A stretch of DNA of 64,000 bases from Tretioscincus oriximinensis (taxonomy: Eukaryota > Chordata > Lepidosauria > Squamata > Gymnophthalmidae). The stretch is from positions 990,331-1,054,330 of the forward strand of contig JAJVDF010000465.1 of NCBI GenBank assembly GCA_022410635.1, in the 5' to 3' direction. Numbering within the stretch: position 1 is the first letter of the stretch; each line of letters opens with the position of its first letter. The notes beneath the pieces were generated by a model. That model was not told where the DNA came from. It saw only the letters and a list, made by a program, of their open reading frames with translations, and did no database searches. The position numbers and the translations under genes are program-made. Shown here one piece after another: positions 11,166 to 24,100 of the stretch.

Positions 11166-12199
11166 ACATGAGGTTGCGAGAACATACCTCTGGATTGATA
11201 TGCTAAAAAAGCAACTGACCTTATTGGCCTTCTCATAGATGTTGGTAAATGCCAGGCTGGTTGTTGGGATGATTGTTGATAATGAGTTGTTGGTTCTTTC
11301 CCGATTATTATCCATTACCATAGTCCTTAGTGATATAGTTGTTAGTGGTGTAAATGACATGGTTCATGAACCTCTGCAATCTGAACCTGTGAATATGGAT
11401 ATCATAGACATATTTGAAACTTAGGTTCACAGCAGAATTATAGACCAAGGCAAAACAGCCCCAAAGTGCAATAATTAGGATGAAACTGGAACTCTCCAAT
11501 TTCCCACCAGTTATTATTGTGCTTAAAAGGGAGAGTTGGAAAAGCTCCTCCTTTGGATAACAAATCCCATAATCGTAAATTGAGTTGTATTGGTTAAGGA
11601 TCATGTGAATAAACTTTTCTGAGATGTTAAAGATGTTGTACAAAATATTTTCAAATAATTTGGAGATCACTGGACCCAAGGACTATAGTGAGTATTACCT
11701 TGAACTGGATCTCTTGTAGTTTCCGTCATCACTTGTCTCTGTGATAATTTCAAACAAATTGCTATGTTAGAACTTTAGAGACCGAGTAGAGAGAAAAGTG
11801 GGAGGCATGAGCTTTCATAGANGAGTCTACTTGCTACACTTGTATCTGAGTCCAGTTGCATAATGTTGTTGAGGAACGGTGCAAAATGGCTAAAACCTGC
11901 TTCATCCACTAATACTGTAACCCTTTTGTCGTAGAAGAAGCTTTCAGCTACCTTGTCTGTTTTGCACATGGAGTCTGATGGAGTAAGGTGGTTTGTAGTG
12001 CCTTAAGGCATTTTATTAGGTGTCTCTCTCCCCCCTTCTCTCTCTCTCTGAGTTTCTGTAAATGTCCATTTTCCAGTAGGAAGAAAGGGTTGAGACTGGG
12101 CATATGTCAACATACAGAAATCTTGGCTACATCCACAACTCTTGTAAATGAGAATGGGTGCTTGTGATTCTAGTGTATGAAAACATGCACAGCACTGGT

Positions 12200-12296
12200 G
12201 GAGAAAACTAACCCTCCAGGTGTTGTGGGACAGCAGCTGTCATCATCCCATCACCTCTGGCCATCAGCCATGTTGGCTGACTATGCATGAGTCAGA
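12200..12296. repeat. interspersed repeat with CATCATCCC core
   Basis: It contains CCTCCAGGTGTTGTGGGACA, CATCATCCC and GGCCATCAGCCATGTTGGCT, which matches my memory of a very common squamate interspersed repeat. A reverse-orientation end is seen at 13222-13262 (GGGGCTGATAGAAATTTTAG) and another copy at 26985-27066. Class not determined. Confidence 0.45.
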
Positions 12297-13673
12297 AGCT
12301 GTCAGCATTTGCCAGTCTCCAGATTCCCCTGCCTACACACAGGTAACTGTGNTTTAGTTCTGAATCCTTAAAACTGTTTGAATTCTTAGATACATTGGTA
12401 TATTGTGCAAATAAACTTGGAAAGGAAAATAAAACTTTTAGTCACGCCGTTATAAAAGCTACACCCAGAACCATAAGAGTCTCAGGGGGGTTTATAGGTA
12501 CAGTCTCTAAAGACCACTTCTGACCAGTTTACAACAGGAATGTATAAAACCATCTAGATATTGAGTGCTGGAAGAGGCCTACTCTTATGTAGCTTCTCTA
12601 GCAGAGTGGCAGGCTTTCCTATACCTGTCCTAGCCACACAACTTGCTACTGTTGGTCATGGAGGTAATGAGAGCAACAAACCTGGATAGCATTAAGAAAA
12701 GATTAGGAAAAAATAATAGTAAAAAGGTGTATCAATCCGACCAGAATGAAGGAATAGGAGCCATCACAGTTTGGGGAGACAGGGAGTTGAGTGCTTNAAA
12801 TATGATATTTGAGAACACATTTTAAAATTAACAAAATAGCTGTTTTTAAAAGGAACAGTCAGCACCCATTTCCACATGCTTCTAATTGCGTGGATTTGAT
12901 TGACAATGAGACTTTTGCCATTTATCACTTTCTATTGCTCATACCTTTGCCTCTGTCTACCCGATACCTTCACTGGTTGACAGTAGTGTATCAGGATGCC
13001 AGAAAGAAAAATGCACTTATGTGGAACTGGAGTGCTTTAATAAGGAGGNACTGTCTTTCCTCTGAAGTGGCAATTACTCGCAGGGATAATTTCTGCCAGG
13101 CAAATTTAACTGTTATCCTGTCTAATTAACAGACTTCATTGTTTCTGGTAGAAGAGGATAGTAAGATGCCTGATTCTGGAGCAAGTAATTGCATCTATAA
13201 AGGTGAAACTCTGCCTGAGTATTGTCCATGCTGACTGGGGCTGATAGAAATTTTAGTTCAAAATATTTAGGACCTCATTCCCCCAGCTAATTTTTAATCT
13301 GGCTTGTGAAACAAAGGGGCTAAGGCTATGTCCAGATAGGGTCAACGTTCTGTCTAAATTTGTGTTGCATGTACCACCCCAGATTTTGTATCAACCAACA
13401 GCTATTTGGATTTTAGAATTGATTTAGCTCTCTTGTAAATTGCAAAGAAGTATAAGGATATCTGATCACTCGAATTATTGGTATTCTCTTCCAAAATGAC
13501 AAGAGGGTGGAGTGAGAGGTAAAGGAATTTGATATTGACATTTGTTAGGAGACACCTNAACTTTCCCTTGTCATGGCTGAAGGGAGGATACAGAAAATCT
13601 CGCTTGTTAGAAGTTAATAGAACAACAAAATTTGGAAAATACTGTAGAGATTTGAAATAGGTGATTTAAAACA

Positions 13674-13982
13674 AAGAAGAAGAAGAACTGGGTTTTTATA
13701 TCCCGCTTTTATCACCTGAAGGAACTTTAAGCAGTTTACAAAGTTATTTTTCACCAAAAGGCTTATCTTCTATCTTCTCCACCAGGCTTTGTTGTTGGTT
13801 CCTATTTATCTAGTTGCAGTCAGCTACAATTTCTTGTAATTCTTGTTTTCGAATAGTTGGGTTGGCCAGAGCTACAGCCTAGTAGAAGTTGCTCAACCCT
13901 CCCAACGTCTGACACAGAGGGCCTCGAAACCTGATCTCCCAAATGAGAGACTGTCTCCTTAGCGACTGCGCCATTCATGCCT
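13674..13982 (-). mobile_element. tRNA-derived SINE (family A), near full length
   Basis: The plus strand starts with the reverse of the (TTC)n tail and ends with a tRNA-like head containing TAGCGACTGCGCCATTCATG, the reverse of the A-box side. The body includes TCTATCTTCTCCACCAGG and TAGTTGCAGTCAGC. About 310 bp, close to the 19411-19718 and 56078-56390 copies. Confidence 0.75.
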
Positions 13983-14040
13983 GATTACTTGGGATTATCA
14001 AAATGTTAAAGAGTAAATAAATGTCATATGGATACAATCA

Positions 14041-14092
14041 TGTGAGACCTTTGGGTATAGGGTGGAATATAAATGTAGATAAATAAACCTGT
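14041..14092 (+). repeat. L2/SINE-type 3' tail fragment
   Basis: GAGACCTTTGGGTATAGGG followed by ATAAATGTAGATAAATAAA is the tail common to L2-like repeats here. Similar pieces lie at 28437-28520 and 51935-52010 (plus) and 19846-20110 (minus). Confidence 0.5.
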
Positions 14093-14390
14093 TTTTGCTG
14101 AGTTCAGTTCTAAATTCCTCACTTCATTTGAATTTCTGTATACCCACAATTCCTTTCTGTGATTTGAGTCTTGGGATTTTTCTTTCCGCCCCTATCATAG
14201 TTCCTGCCCATTCTGATTTGTGATTGGATACATTACAACATCCAACCTCTCCTTTGCCCCCTTCCCCCACCCCTTTTTGTCACTCAGAGGGGGGGGAAAT
14301 AATACTCAGGAGCGATATTAAAATGCTTTTAATCAAAACTCTGTTTCTTCCTCTGTTTTGGGGAGTGGGTGTTGATTGACCTGGCACCTT

Positions 14391-14688
14391 TGTGCCATTC
14401 CTTACAGCCTATCCTTGCTCTGTGGACTATTATATGCCCACATCCTCTAGGGGCCCCACTGCTGTTTTTTGTGCATTAATGCATAAGTGGTTGGGTAACC
14501 CTCATTCCAGGGAGGAGGGGCAGATCGAATGAGTATCTCTGTGCCATCCCTTGCAGCCTTGCTACATTTCACGGACCCCTGCATGTCCATGTCCTCACTG
14601 GCTCCCTATGTGCCCCACCATACAGTTTTCTGCATAGTGATGCATAAATGGTTTGGTGACACCCATGTCAGGGGGAGAAGTGGGTGAG
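14391..14688. repeat. two-unit tandem repeat, period about 149 bp
   Basis: The unit from 14391 (TGTGCCATTCCTTACAGCC) recurs from 14540 (TGTGCCATCCCTTGCAGCC). Matching blocks continue through GCATTAATGCATAAGTGGTT and GCATAGTGATGCATAAATGG. Divergence is considerable. It runs directly into the G-rich minisatellite that follows. Confidence 0.6.
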
Positions 14689-14689
14689 C

Positions 14690-15070
14690 TGGTGATTGGG
14701 CAGGATGGGCAAGTGGGTGAGGTGTGCAAGTGTAGAGGTGGATGCCTGAGGGCATGTGGGTAAGGGGTAAGTGGAAGAAATGCGTTGCAGACACGGAGGC
14801 AAGGTGAGAGAGATTGAGAGACAATGGGTAAAGCATGCAGTGTGTGGTGGACAAGGAATGAAGCAGTGAGGCACATGGCAAGCAAGAGGATGAGGCAATG
14901 AGGTGCATGGTGTACAGTGGGTGGGTGAGTGAGGTGTATGGTGGACAAGGGAGCAAGATGTGTGATGGTGAAGTACACAGTGGATGAATGGGAGAAGTGC
15001 AGGATCTGTGGCTGGTAAGTGGGCAAGGGGAGTGGCAGGCAAGTAGGTGAGGAGCGTGGTGGGCACGTGG
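14690..15070. repeat. degenerate G-rich minisatellite, about 31-bp unit
   Basis: Units starting TGG and ending near GAGGTG(T/C)A repeat with strong decay. Spacings of about 27-32 bases are visible between TGGTGGACAAGG-like starts around 14847-14965. The plus strand is purine/G-rich. Minus-strand reading frames up to 143 codons across it encode repetitive His/Pro/Leu/Thr sequence and are artefacts of the repeat. Confidence 0.6.
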
Positions 15071-16949
15071 ACCATGTCAGAGGTCTATATTGGGCATTGG
15101 TAACCTATGCAGTAAGCAAACTGATGCCACCGCTGCTGTTTATTTCAACTGCATCCTCTTTTTTATGCTGTAATGCTGCACGGGTTGATAAGGATCTATA
15201 TGGGAACAAGCTTATTAGAGCAGAAGTTCAGCCTCACTAGTAGGAGGAAGTGACATTCTTCCCCCACACTCTTCACACTTTAGCAATGTTCACAACAAGG
15301 CGTATTGCTGGCTTTTGAACAGTTGCTCCATATCTGAAATAATTTGGATACATTTTAGTCTGCTTTGCACAGGGAAGTTCCCAGAAAAATCCAGAATAGC
15401 ATTTTTAATCTGGGTACAATGAAGTTTGAATTCAAACTCAATGGTCTGAATCTTTTGTAGCCACTACTTTGAGGAAAGACAACATTGGGTAGCGGATAAT
15501 CTGCTGAATTAAGTATTTGGAATCCTCGTTTTGAATCTCCTACTTGGTCATGGAAGCATATCGGGTGATGTTATAGTAAGGTACGTTCTGCTTATCCCAC
15601 TTGACAGGATTGTATAAAATGTGTGTGGGGGTCTTCATCTGTCAATCTGATTTGCATTTACTTACTTTAGTAGTAAATCTTCTTTAGTAGAAAAGTGGGC
15701 TGACATGATCTGTTTTATGTCTTGTTTGTACAGGCCCAGTTGAAACCCATTTTGGATCAGGCTGTGATGACAGTCAGGCCTATAATCTGAACATATTGTT
15801 TAGGACAATTGAGCCCTGTTTGTGGGATTGTCTCTTTAATGAATATGACGCAGGATTTATCTGCAGTTGCAATGTTCTAGCTAGAACACATACTACATAA
15901 CATATTCCCAACAGGAATGAATTCTAGAAATCCTAGAAAAATGTTGCCTGGATTTTGATGGGCTGTAGTAGGGTCNCCCCTGTGCCACACAGCATCCAGT
16001 TTCAGGCAAGGCTGCATTGTGCTAGACTGTCTAAATGTGGACATCCTTTGGTGAAGATAAATTTTGGCATCTCTGTATACATCAGGCATTAAACAAGCAC
16101 AGACAAGTATGTAGTGGGATTATGTGGTACAATAGAGGGGGATCTGTGTGAAGTTGGTTTTGAAAAGAGGGATGGAAAGAGGCTACGAGGGTTTGAACAT
16201 CCTGTGGAAGACATTTCAAATTCTCTCATTCAAACCTTGTATTTCATTTACAAACATTGTGTGAGGAATTGCAAGATGTCTTGGTCACATCAGAAGTGAT
16301 ATGAAACCTTAAGCATTTTATTAATTTAAGTTTTAAATGTCTTTTATGTATAAACACACAGTGTGATACCACTGATTAAGATTATATTTAAAATTAAGTA
16401 GGTTAAGGAATCGTACAATTTTATAAAGGGAATTCATAGAGATACACCTTCAGTGACCTCATGAAAGATGTTAGCGTATACACTTGATGAATATCAGAAA
16501 TGATTTTAATATTTTGATTTTAGAAATAGATTTTTGGTCAGAAATTGTGACATAATTAAGAACAGAGATGGAAAGATTTTTTTAAAAAAACCCTCTCTCA
16601 GACAACATCCTAAAAACGCTTGATGTTCCATGTGCTTTGAGTGTTTCGTTAAAATCCTTGGGTCATATTTTAACTGATCAGGGAATTTTAGTCCATTTAT
16701 AGCAGTGTTGATGGGAAAGGGACTGGTATTCTGAAATTGTTAAAGCTGATATTTTATCATTAAAAAGTCTTCCCACGATTTATTTGTTGCAGTCTGCAAC
16801 TGTCAATTCAATAACAATAGTTGTTTACAAAATTGTATATTACATGTATAATTACTACACTTTATAGTACTTGCTCTAGAATTTTATTTTGAAGTGGCAG
16901 CATGTACCTAGCAAAATTTAAATACGTGGAAAAACTCTTAACTCCTGAA

Positions 16950-17345
16950 TACTTGAGGGAACGCCTTTTCCCATATAGTCCTGCCCGGTCTCTGCATCAG
17001 AAGGAGAGGGCCTTCTAGTTGTCCCCTCCTGCTCTAAGATAAGGGGGGCGGGGGCGCGGGGAAGAGCCTTCTCGGTAGTGGCCCCGATATTATGGAACGG
17101 CCTCCCCCCGGAAGCACGCCAGGCGCCGTCTTTACTATCTTTTAGGCGCCTGGTAAAGACCTGTCTCTTCACCCGGGCCTTTTCATGTTAGCCCCCCCAC
17201 CAGAGGACGACATTTTTAACAGTTGTGTTTTATGATTTTAATCTTGTGAAGGTCATGGCGACCCGAATTTTTAATTTTTGTAAGCCGCCCTGGACACCTT
17301 CGGGGGGAAGGGCGGGGTAAAAATCTTTTAAATAAATAAATAAAA
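16950..17345 (+). mobile_element. L2-like LINE 3' end
   Basis: The plus strand from about 17062 translates as GRAFSVVAPILWNGLPPEAR, followed by SLLSFRRLVKTCLF. This resembles the C-terminal end of L2/CR1-clade ORF2 proteins. A 3' UTR follows with GTAAGCCGCCCTGG, GGGCGGGGTAAAAATC and a TAAA repeat tail. It is strongly truncated at the 5' end. An L2 assignment is favoured by the tail. Confidence 0.65.
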
Positions 17346-19410
17346 TAAATTAACGATGGAATTTACTTCTAAGCAGTTTTGGTGATAGGGACGGGTTGGT
17401 TTTTTTCAGGGTGGTGGGAATGTTCTGGGTTGGCTGGGCAGTAATTGCTGGGTTTGAAGCACTGTTAACCCCTTCCCAATTAGCAGATAAAGTTGCTTAC
17501 ACAGGTTGACTCTGCAGTAATTTCTGCATGGAATGAATGGTTGTGTGGATGTGTGACTTTCTCTCCCTTTTGGAGATTTAGACACTTCCTTTTGCCATGA
17601 AACACATTCCCTACTTGAGGTGCAATAAATAGTTTTCTCTCCTTTCTTCTTACCTGCTCAGCCATAACAGAGAGGTGATGCTAACTGAAGTTTGGCTCTT
17701 TTCTTTCCATCTTTTTAGAAGGGCGGAAATAAAGTATTTATTTTATTCCAGCATACAATGGAAAAACAAATGACTAGTTTATGCCTCCCAAGGGACAGTT
17801 GCTTCTTTTTCCAAACTGCCAGGGTTCCTGGAAATAAATGTTTGCTTTCCAGGGGGTGGGGTGCTTGAAGCTTCAATCCGCAGTACATTTGCTAATTGAA
17901 TATAAAAGAAAGATAACTTCTGTGTTTTTTCTCCAATCTTTATTTGAAATAAAGGCTACAAATAAAACAATTAATTCTTAATCTATCTAACTCTTAACAG
18001 AATGACTTGCAAAGGAGGGACTTTTTTCTTAGACAGACTTTATCAGGTTTTTGAAATTTCATGTTTGGTAGTTGTTATTTATGGATAGGTAGGTGGGCAC
18101 ACATGTGGGTGTAAAAAGGGAGCTATGGAAAAAGGCTTGTCATTAATTTTTTCCTCTTCATTTATTTCCACTGTTAATCATATCAAACAGAAATTGTTGA
18201 TAAGGGATGGTGAAGAGCAAATGAAAAACTTCATTTGAAGGAGATCTTGTCCCTTTGCTTTGGCTTTCACTCTGAAGAGTGCTTAAAATGCAACTTACAT
18301 AAAAAAAGAAAATGTTCATTATTCTTTGGTCCTTTGTGCTATCTCAAGGGTTGTATATATTTTAATTCATAATAAACAGTGCCTGTGGCAATTTATTTTT
18401 ATTACAAGCAGTTGGCTCCTGTGTATTAGAAGTCTTTAGGCTTAATTTTATTTGAAATGGCTTCATTCTGATGTGGTCATTAGTCTGTGTTTTTTAATCC
18501 CATGTGAGGCTGTTTCCTTTCTTTCACAATAATCTTGATCACAGGTGAATACTGAGCTTCATAGTGACATTTTCAGTCTCCTGGTAGTTCTACAATGTCG
18601 GGACAGGAAGTTAGTTTTTATTACTTCTGCTTCCTGTTCTCATTATCTTAGCACTGTTGCTTTTTAAAATAACNTATTTAAAGTTATATTTTAAGGTAGT
18701 ACCATTATTCTAATTTAATATTCTGCTAACGTTTTGTAAACAATACTGGAAGATCTTGTTATTTCCAAGGTGATATTCTTTTGTTTGTTTACATAGTACT
18801 TATATTAACATTTATACAGAATTCATCTTTATAAGCTTCATCTGGAGGAATTTCATACCTCTTAGTATCTATACCTAGACTCAATCCATTGTCAGACTTT
18901 CTATATTTTTCATATTTATTTATTATCTAGAAACTAGAAGCTCCCTAGTACACTTTTCTGTAAGGAAATACCACTATCCCAGTCCAGAACTGCTCCAGGG
19001 AATCCCTATTCTTGATTGAGGAAGTCAACAACTATCAAGCTGTCTTATTCTTGTCCAGTCATCAGTACTATCGAATAGTCTAGAACATAAAAAATGTCAC
19101 ACCTCCATCTTCAAAGCTTATACAAGCTTTTGAATATTATTTTTGAAACTTTGTGATGTTTTGGTCAAAGTGTCAACTGTGGGAAAGGAACAGCTATAGT
19201 ATGTCCACATTTCTACCAAGCTTAGGCCAGAAGAAATGCCATTCACATGCTTGCAATGCAGATAATCTTTCAGCCTCCTGCTCTGGCGTCTTATGTTGTT
19301 GTTAAGGTCTTCAGCGCAGCACTTGGTTTCTGATGCCTCAGTAATGGTCAGATCTTCAGGGCCCTGGTGTAGTGTCCTGATTGCACAAGCTTAGAAACTC
19401 CTGTGACTGA

Positions 19411-19718
19411 AAGAAGAAGAAGAACTGGGTTCTTATACCCTGCTTTTTTCATCTTTCAAAGGGACTCAAACCGGCTTACAAGGGTATTTTTGCCCAAAGG
19501 CTGACATTCTATCTTCCCCACCAGGCTGTGGTGGTTCCCATGTATCTACTTGCAGTCAGTTGCAATTTCTTGCAATTCNTGCTTTCAAAAAGCTGGGTTG
19601 GCTGGAGCTGCAGGCTAGTGGAAGGTGCTCACCCCTCCCCACGTCCCACATAGGGCTTCGAAGCCCGATCTCCCAGATGAGATATGGTTTCCATAGCGAC
19701 TGAACTACCCATGCCTGC
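19411..19718 (-). mobile_element. tRNA-derived SINE (family A), full length
   Basis: A reference copy for this family. On the minus strand it starts with a tRNA-like head (GCAGGCATGGGTAGTTCAGT, then a B-box-like GGGCTTCGAAGCCC), passes through a conserved body and ends with a TTCTTCTTC tail. It lies 0.6 kb upstream of JDP2 exon 2. Confidence 0.8.
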
Positions 19719-19845
19719 ATTTAAAATCTGGAAGGAGGTTTTCCTATTTCTGGGCATGGTTGGAGCATAGATTTCAAAAAGTGGATGAAAGATCTCATCA
19801 CTACGACCTTTGTACAGGAACTACTTTTCAGCCATGCAAGTTATA

Positions 19846-20110
19846 TTATTTATTTATGTATGCATGCTTCTATTCCACCCTATACCCGAAGGTCCCTGGG
19901 CAACTAACAATAAAAATAAGAATACAAAATTAACAATTTAAAACAATGCCTGACACACCATAAGGGGGAGACTATTCCGGAGTCTGGGGTCCACCAAAGA
20001 GAAGGACCTGCCCTGGGTTAAAAGGTTTTTGATATCCCTCTCAGCTGCAGGGTAGCATTTATCCCCCAGACCTTCAAGAATGCTATTTTTTAAGAAGCCC
20101 CGGCCCTGTC
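19846..20110 (-). mobile_element. L2-like LINE/SINE tail, minus strand
   Basis: The reversed tail is ATTATTTATTTATGTATGC, TCCACCCTATACCCGAAGG, followed by about 200 bp of element body (CCACCAAAGAGAAGGACCTG and others). It lies just upstream of JDP2 exon 2. Family L2-like by tail, with modest support. Confidence 0.5.
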
Positions 20111-20321
20111 CCTTCTATGGTAAATAAGGCATGCTGCATGACTGTTTTTCCACCGAAAAGGTATGTCAGCAAAATCATTCATGATGTTCCTCATCTATGC
20201 CTTTAAGGCTTCCATCTGAACTGTAATTACTTTACTGTTTTGGATCATCATTGCCCAACTTCCTGTAATGGTAGACAATTTCTGTTTCTCTTTTATAGAT
20301 TGTGGGATTTTGTATCTTGCT

Positions 20322-20522
20322 ATGATGCCTGGGCAGATTCCAGACCCATCCCTGACTGCTGGTGCTTTGCCTGGCCTTGGCCCCTTGACAGGACTGCCAG
20401 GTACTGCCTTGACAGCAGAAGAATTGAAGTATGCTGACATCCGCAACATTGGTGCCATGATTTCTCCACTACATTTCTTGGAGGTGAAACTGGGCAAGAG
20501 GCCTCAGCCGGTGAAAAGCGAG
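20322..20522 (+). CDS. JDP2: JDP2 coding exon 2 (residues 1-67)
   Basis: This exon encodes the N-terminal 67 residues, starting MMPGQIPDPS and ending PQPVKSE, and is recognisable at once as Jun dimerization protein 2. The acceptor AG is at 20297-20298, so 23 bases of 5' UTR precede the start. Two ATGs are adjacent (20322 and 20325); the first is chosen because the family begins Met-Met. The exon ends at codon boundary GAG, followed by GTAAGT. This half of the protein precedes the bZIP domain and includes the conserved segment ELKYADIRN. The reading frame stays open upstream to 20268, but that part is intron. Confidence 0.96.
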
Positions 20523-20567
20523 GTAAGTTGCAAACCATTTCTGGAATATGTAGTGATGCCTACATGC

Positions 20568-20670
20568 TTTTTATTATTATTTATACTTATACCCAGTCCT
20601 ATACCCAATGGGCTCAGGCTGGCCAACAATAAAACATTACAGAATTCACAAATTAAAAAACAGTATAAAA
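20568..20670 (-). repeat. L2/SINE-type 3' tail fragment
   Basis: Reversed tail with TTATTATTTATACTTATACC and CTATACCCAATGGGCTCAGG. It starts only 46 bp after the exon 2 donor. Confidence 0.5.
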
Positions 20671-20927
20671 CAGGCCACTTGGCATTGTTCTGCATTGGCT
20701 GATATACTAGACCAACAAAGCATACCAGCATGCTGCTGTGATGACGTCCTGGGCAAGTCATGAAAAGAGATGCCATGAAAATTACTGTGTCAAACAAACT
20801 AGCTTTATAGAATGAGTATTTGCTGTTTCTTGATTTACAGTTTGTGAATTATTGACCAATTTTACCTTCTGGGTATTATCTGCACGGGCTGTTGTAGATA
20901 TGTGCATGTCTGTGTTACCCTATTTAC

Positions 20928-21124
20928 TAGGGTGACCAGATGACCCCTTTTTGGGGGGGNTTTGAAAACCTGGTTTTGGGGTGTCCCCCAGTTTTTTGGG
21001 GGAATTTTTTTTTCCAAAAAAAAGGTTTTTTATTTTTTTAATTTCTTTTCCTCAGAAAAAACTGGGAGGCACCCCCAAAACAGGTTTTCAACCCCCCCAA
21101 AAAAGGAATCATCTGGTCAGCCTA
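20928..21124. mobile_element. palindromic hAT-like MITE, copy 1
   Basis: The element begins TAGGGTGACCAGATGACCCC and ends with the near-reverse complement ATCATCTGGTCAGCCTA, with large internal complementarity (GGTTTT..., CCCCAGTTTT and their reverses). Flanking 8-mers CTATTTAC (20920-20927) and ATATTTAG (21125-21132) share six internal bases, consistent with a decayed 8-bp target duplication as made by hAT transposases. It is non-coding. Confidence 0.65.
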
Positions 21125-24100
21125 ATATTTAGTCTAATAATAAATAAGAATTAATAATAATGCTAATAATTGGGGAAACTAGCTGAGAGCAAAGTTGCTT
21201 GGGAAAGAGGTAGGATAAGCGAGATCTAGCAGCTGTATACTTGGGATGACAGATTCTATGATGCAGCCAAATAATCACAAGATAAAGTTCTACAGAAGTA
21301 TTTTTATTAAAATAACAACATAAATGTAAATATAGCAATAATCTAAATGAGAAGACACACATACATGGCTAACAAGAAATAGTAAGAAAAGGGGCCTAGG
21401 TAAANCTAGGAGCTGGACATAAAAAAATAAATAAAACAGATTGTTTCCTTTGGGTATAGGGCATCTTTGGAAATGAAGAAGAGTTATTTCAGCTAGAAGA
21501 AGCCTTGAGTAATCTATATGTGTTAAAAGGAAACTTCTTGACTTTTCTTGAGGTTCGTTCCAAGAGTCACTTTAGAATGAAGATGATCACTGATTGGATT
21601 TCAGACTATTGTGCAGCATCACCCTCTAAGGCAGTAGCCTTATAAGGGATTGGTCTTTTCTAGGCTTCTATCCAAGACAAAATATTTTATTATATTTCAT
21701 ATAGCTCATAAGGTATACTTATGGCAAATTAATAGTTGTGACCCCTGTATTTCTCAGTGCCACTTTCATGAAGACATCTCACACTTGCTTTGTTTATTTG
21801 CCATCTTCAATGGATAACCTATTAGCAGGAGTATTCTGGGAGAGGCAGCAGGCAGAGGTCCTGTGTTGTTAATCAAAATGGAACTTAATAATTTTTATAT
21901 ATAAAAAGGTGGAGGCCAGATGGGAGTGTCACGAGCATAGGAATATCCCCATTCCTTTCTCAGCAATGGCAACACATTGTCTTGGACGCCCTCTCCATCC
22001 TTNCCACAGCTGCGCATGCAGCACATTGTGTAGGCTGTAACACGAGGCCTGGAAGTTTTCCATTTGCACTGTCCCCAGGTTATTCTTTATTGCATAGTAC
22101 AATTGGTGGATAGCCTAGTGGATGGTGCGATACACTGGGGAGAATTCAGGGATATCACTGTATAGAATTACACTATGGGCAAGTGCAGAAAGGCCCCTTG
22201 TCCTTTAATGCTCCCTCTTCTTTGTTGTATAATTTGGGACTTCTTGAAATTGCATCCGAAAGTGATGAAGGAGGGCTGAAGAAATTGAAGTAGAAGCATA
22301 CCATATGCAGGGCCTTTTTCTGAGAAACCCTGTTGGACGATGCACACTCTGTTGTTGCAAGAATATATTCTAAGCTTTTGTTCCCTGAAACTTTTAGCCA
22401 TTGGCTTTTTCCTTCTGTAGTCACCATCTCCTCAAACCCATCCATTTTCCTGACACATTTTCCTTAAAGGTGAAATTGCATCTGGGACAGCTACCATTTT
22501 GGGGAGGTGTCAAATGTATGTCTCCACCCTATCCTCAGGCCAACTGGTTTCTGGGAATCTTCAGAATCCCATTGATTTTAAATTGCTCTTTTAAAGTGTT
22601 CTTCATCCCATAAAGATTGATCTGATTAGTGTCAGCAAACCAGGTTTCATGTGCTATTAAACAGGCCTCAGTCCTGGAGATTGGACTGAAAACCAGAAAA
22701 ACTTGTATAAAACCTCATTTTGTTTTTTTGTTGTTTTGTTTTTACTGCTGTTCTTCAGGATTGAGTAGTGTTGAATAGCGTTGTGTGACTGCAGAGGCTT
22801 CATGAATGTCGTAACTACCTTGTGTCATAAAACCTACTGTTTTTAAGATTACAACAATATATTTTCTGGATCCCAGAAATTGGCTATATGGCTCTTGGAG
22901 ATAACTTCCAAGTTCCCCATTTCTGATTTAGAAAAAAGCAGAACATTGGAATTACAATCAGAGTTTAATAACTGCCAAAGCATGTCGCAATACCAGGCAT
23001 ACTAGGGAAATTCAGATTGGCAGTTTTTATGATGTGGTAAAGAAGTAATCCCAGAGACATTTGTTAAATACCATTTTCTGAAGAATAACAAAGCACATAT
23101 CTAGCAAACAAGTACCAAGAAATGGCAACAACAAACAAGCAATAATAATTATAGTAAGAACAAATGGATGTACAAACCTTATTACAAAATAAATGTACAA
23201 GAAAAGAATGATCGGTCGGTATCATCAGGACACATATCCAGGAAAATATCCTATAGTACAGTTTTAAAAAGTTGATTTGAATCTTTGGGTTATGGAATTG
23301 CTTAAAGTATTGTAAGAGTGCTTTAATGTCAAATGGATCCTGAATCAATTTATATTATATTTTTCAATAAAGCACATTCATTTTTAAAATATCATGCTCC
23401 ATACCTGCAGCTTATTACTAAAACGTCAATAAGAAAATGTCAGTTGCTGTTTGTATACAAAATCGTTCTGACTTTAAAGTGTGGTGGGGAATGTAGTAGA
23501 AAAACTGAAGACTGTTTATTGGAACAACATATTGTCAGCTGGGATTGCCACAAATTGTTTGAATTAATGGAGAAATAGGTTGCTATGATAATTGGTAGCC
23601 TCCTCCATCCAAACTTGGAACTCCCATTTGACACTGTGTACGAAAGGAGAAATCTTATCAGGCTGAATCCATAAGAAAAAATGCTTAAATGGAAAGCAAT
23701 GCTGTCACTTGGGTCATTTAACTAGTGTCAGATATAGTTAAACTTTTATTATTTGTGATTTGGAGATGACGTTCGTACTGTTGTAGATCAGACTTTTGAC
23801 TTCCAATTTTGTTGCCATATCATATTTCTGATCACTAAGATCAAAGTGGTATGAGGGAGAAAGGATAGGAAAGTTCTGCAAAGGTTATTTTCATATTGGG
23901 AGCACTGGCGTTAAATTGCCAAGCATGCCTTTCTAACACACAGTAATTCTAGGAAGCAGTTGGACATATAGTAAGGATTGCTTTTTAGTCATATTGGAAG
24001 TTCAATGGACAAAAATAATAAGTTACTTACCAAGTCCAAGCCTCTGATTATAGCACTTTTTCACAGACAGATCAGCTTACAGAGGTGTGCAGTCCACGTA

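Larger units (their letters stand above)
7656..20298 (+). other. JDP2: JDP2 intron 1
   Basis: This 12.6-kb intron ends in a pyrimidine-rich acceptor (TTCTCTTTTATAG). Contents listed separately are SINEs at 10945-11165, 13674-13982 and 19411-19718, a tandem-repeat block at 14391-15070, an L2-like LINE tail at 16950-17345, and a short L2-like tail at 14041-14092. Large parts (8650-10940, 11170-12190, 15070-16940, 17350-19400) hold nothing I can classify. No coding exon is visible. Confidence 0.7.

Noticed and set aside
14595..15075. Minus-strand frames of up to 143 codons, His/Pro/Leu/Thr rich
   Set aside because: They are translations of a degenerate minisatellite. Three overlapping frames give similar low-complexity products.
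20268..20321. In-frame upstream extension of JDP2 exon 2
   Set aside because: A good acceptor (TTTTATAG) at 20291-20298 and the family's MMPGQIP start place this in the intron.
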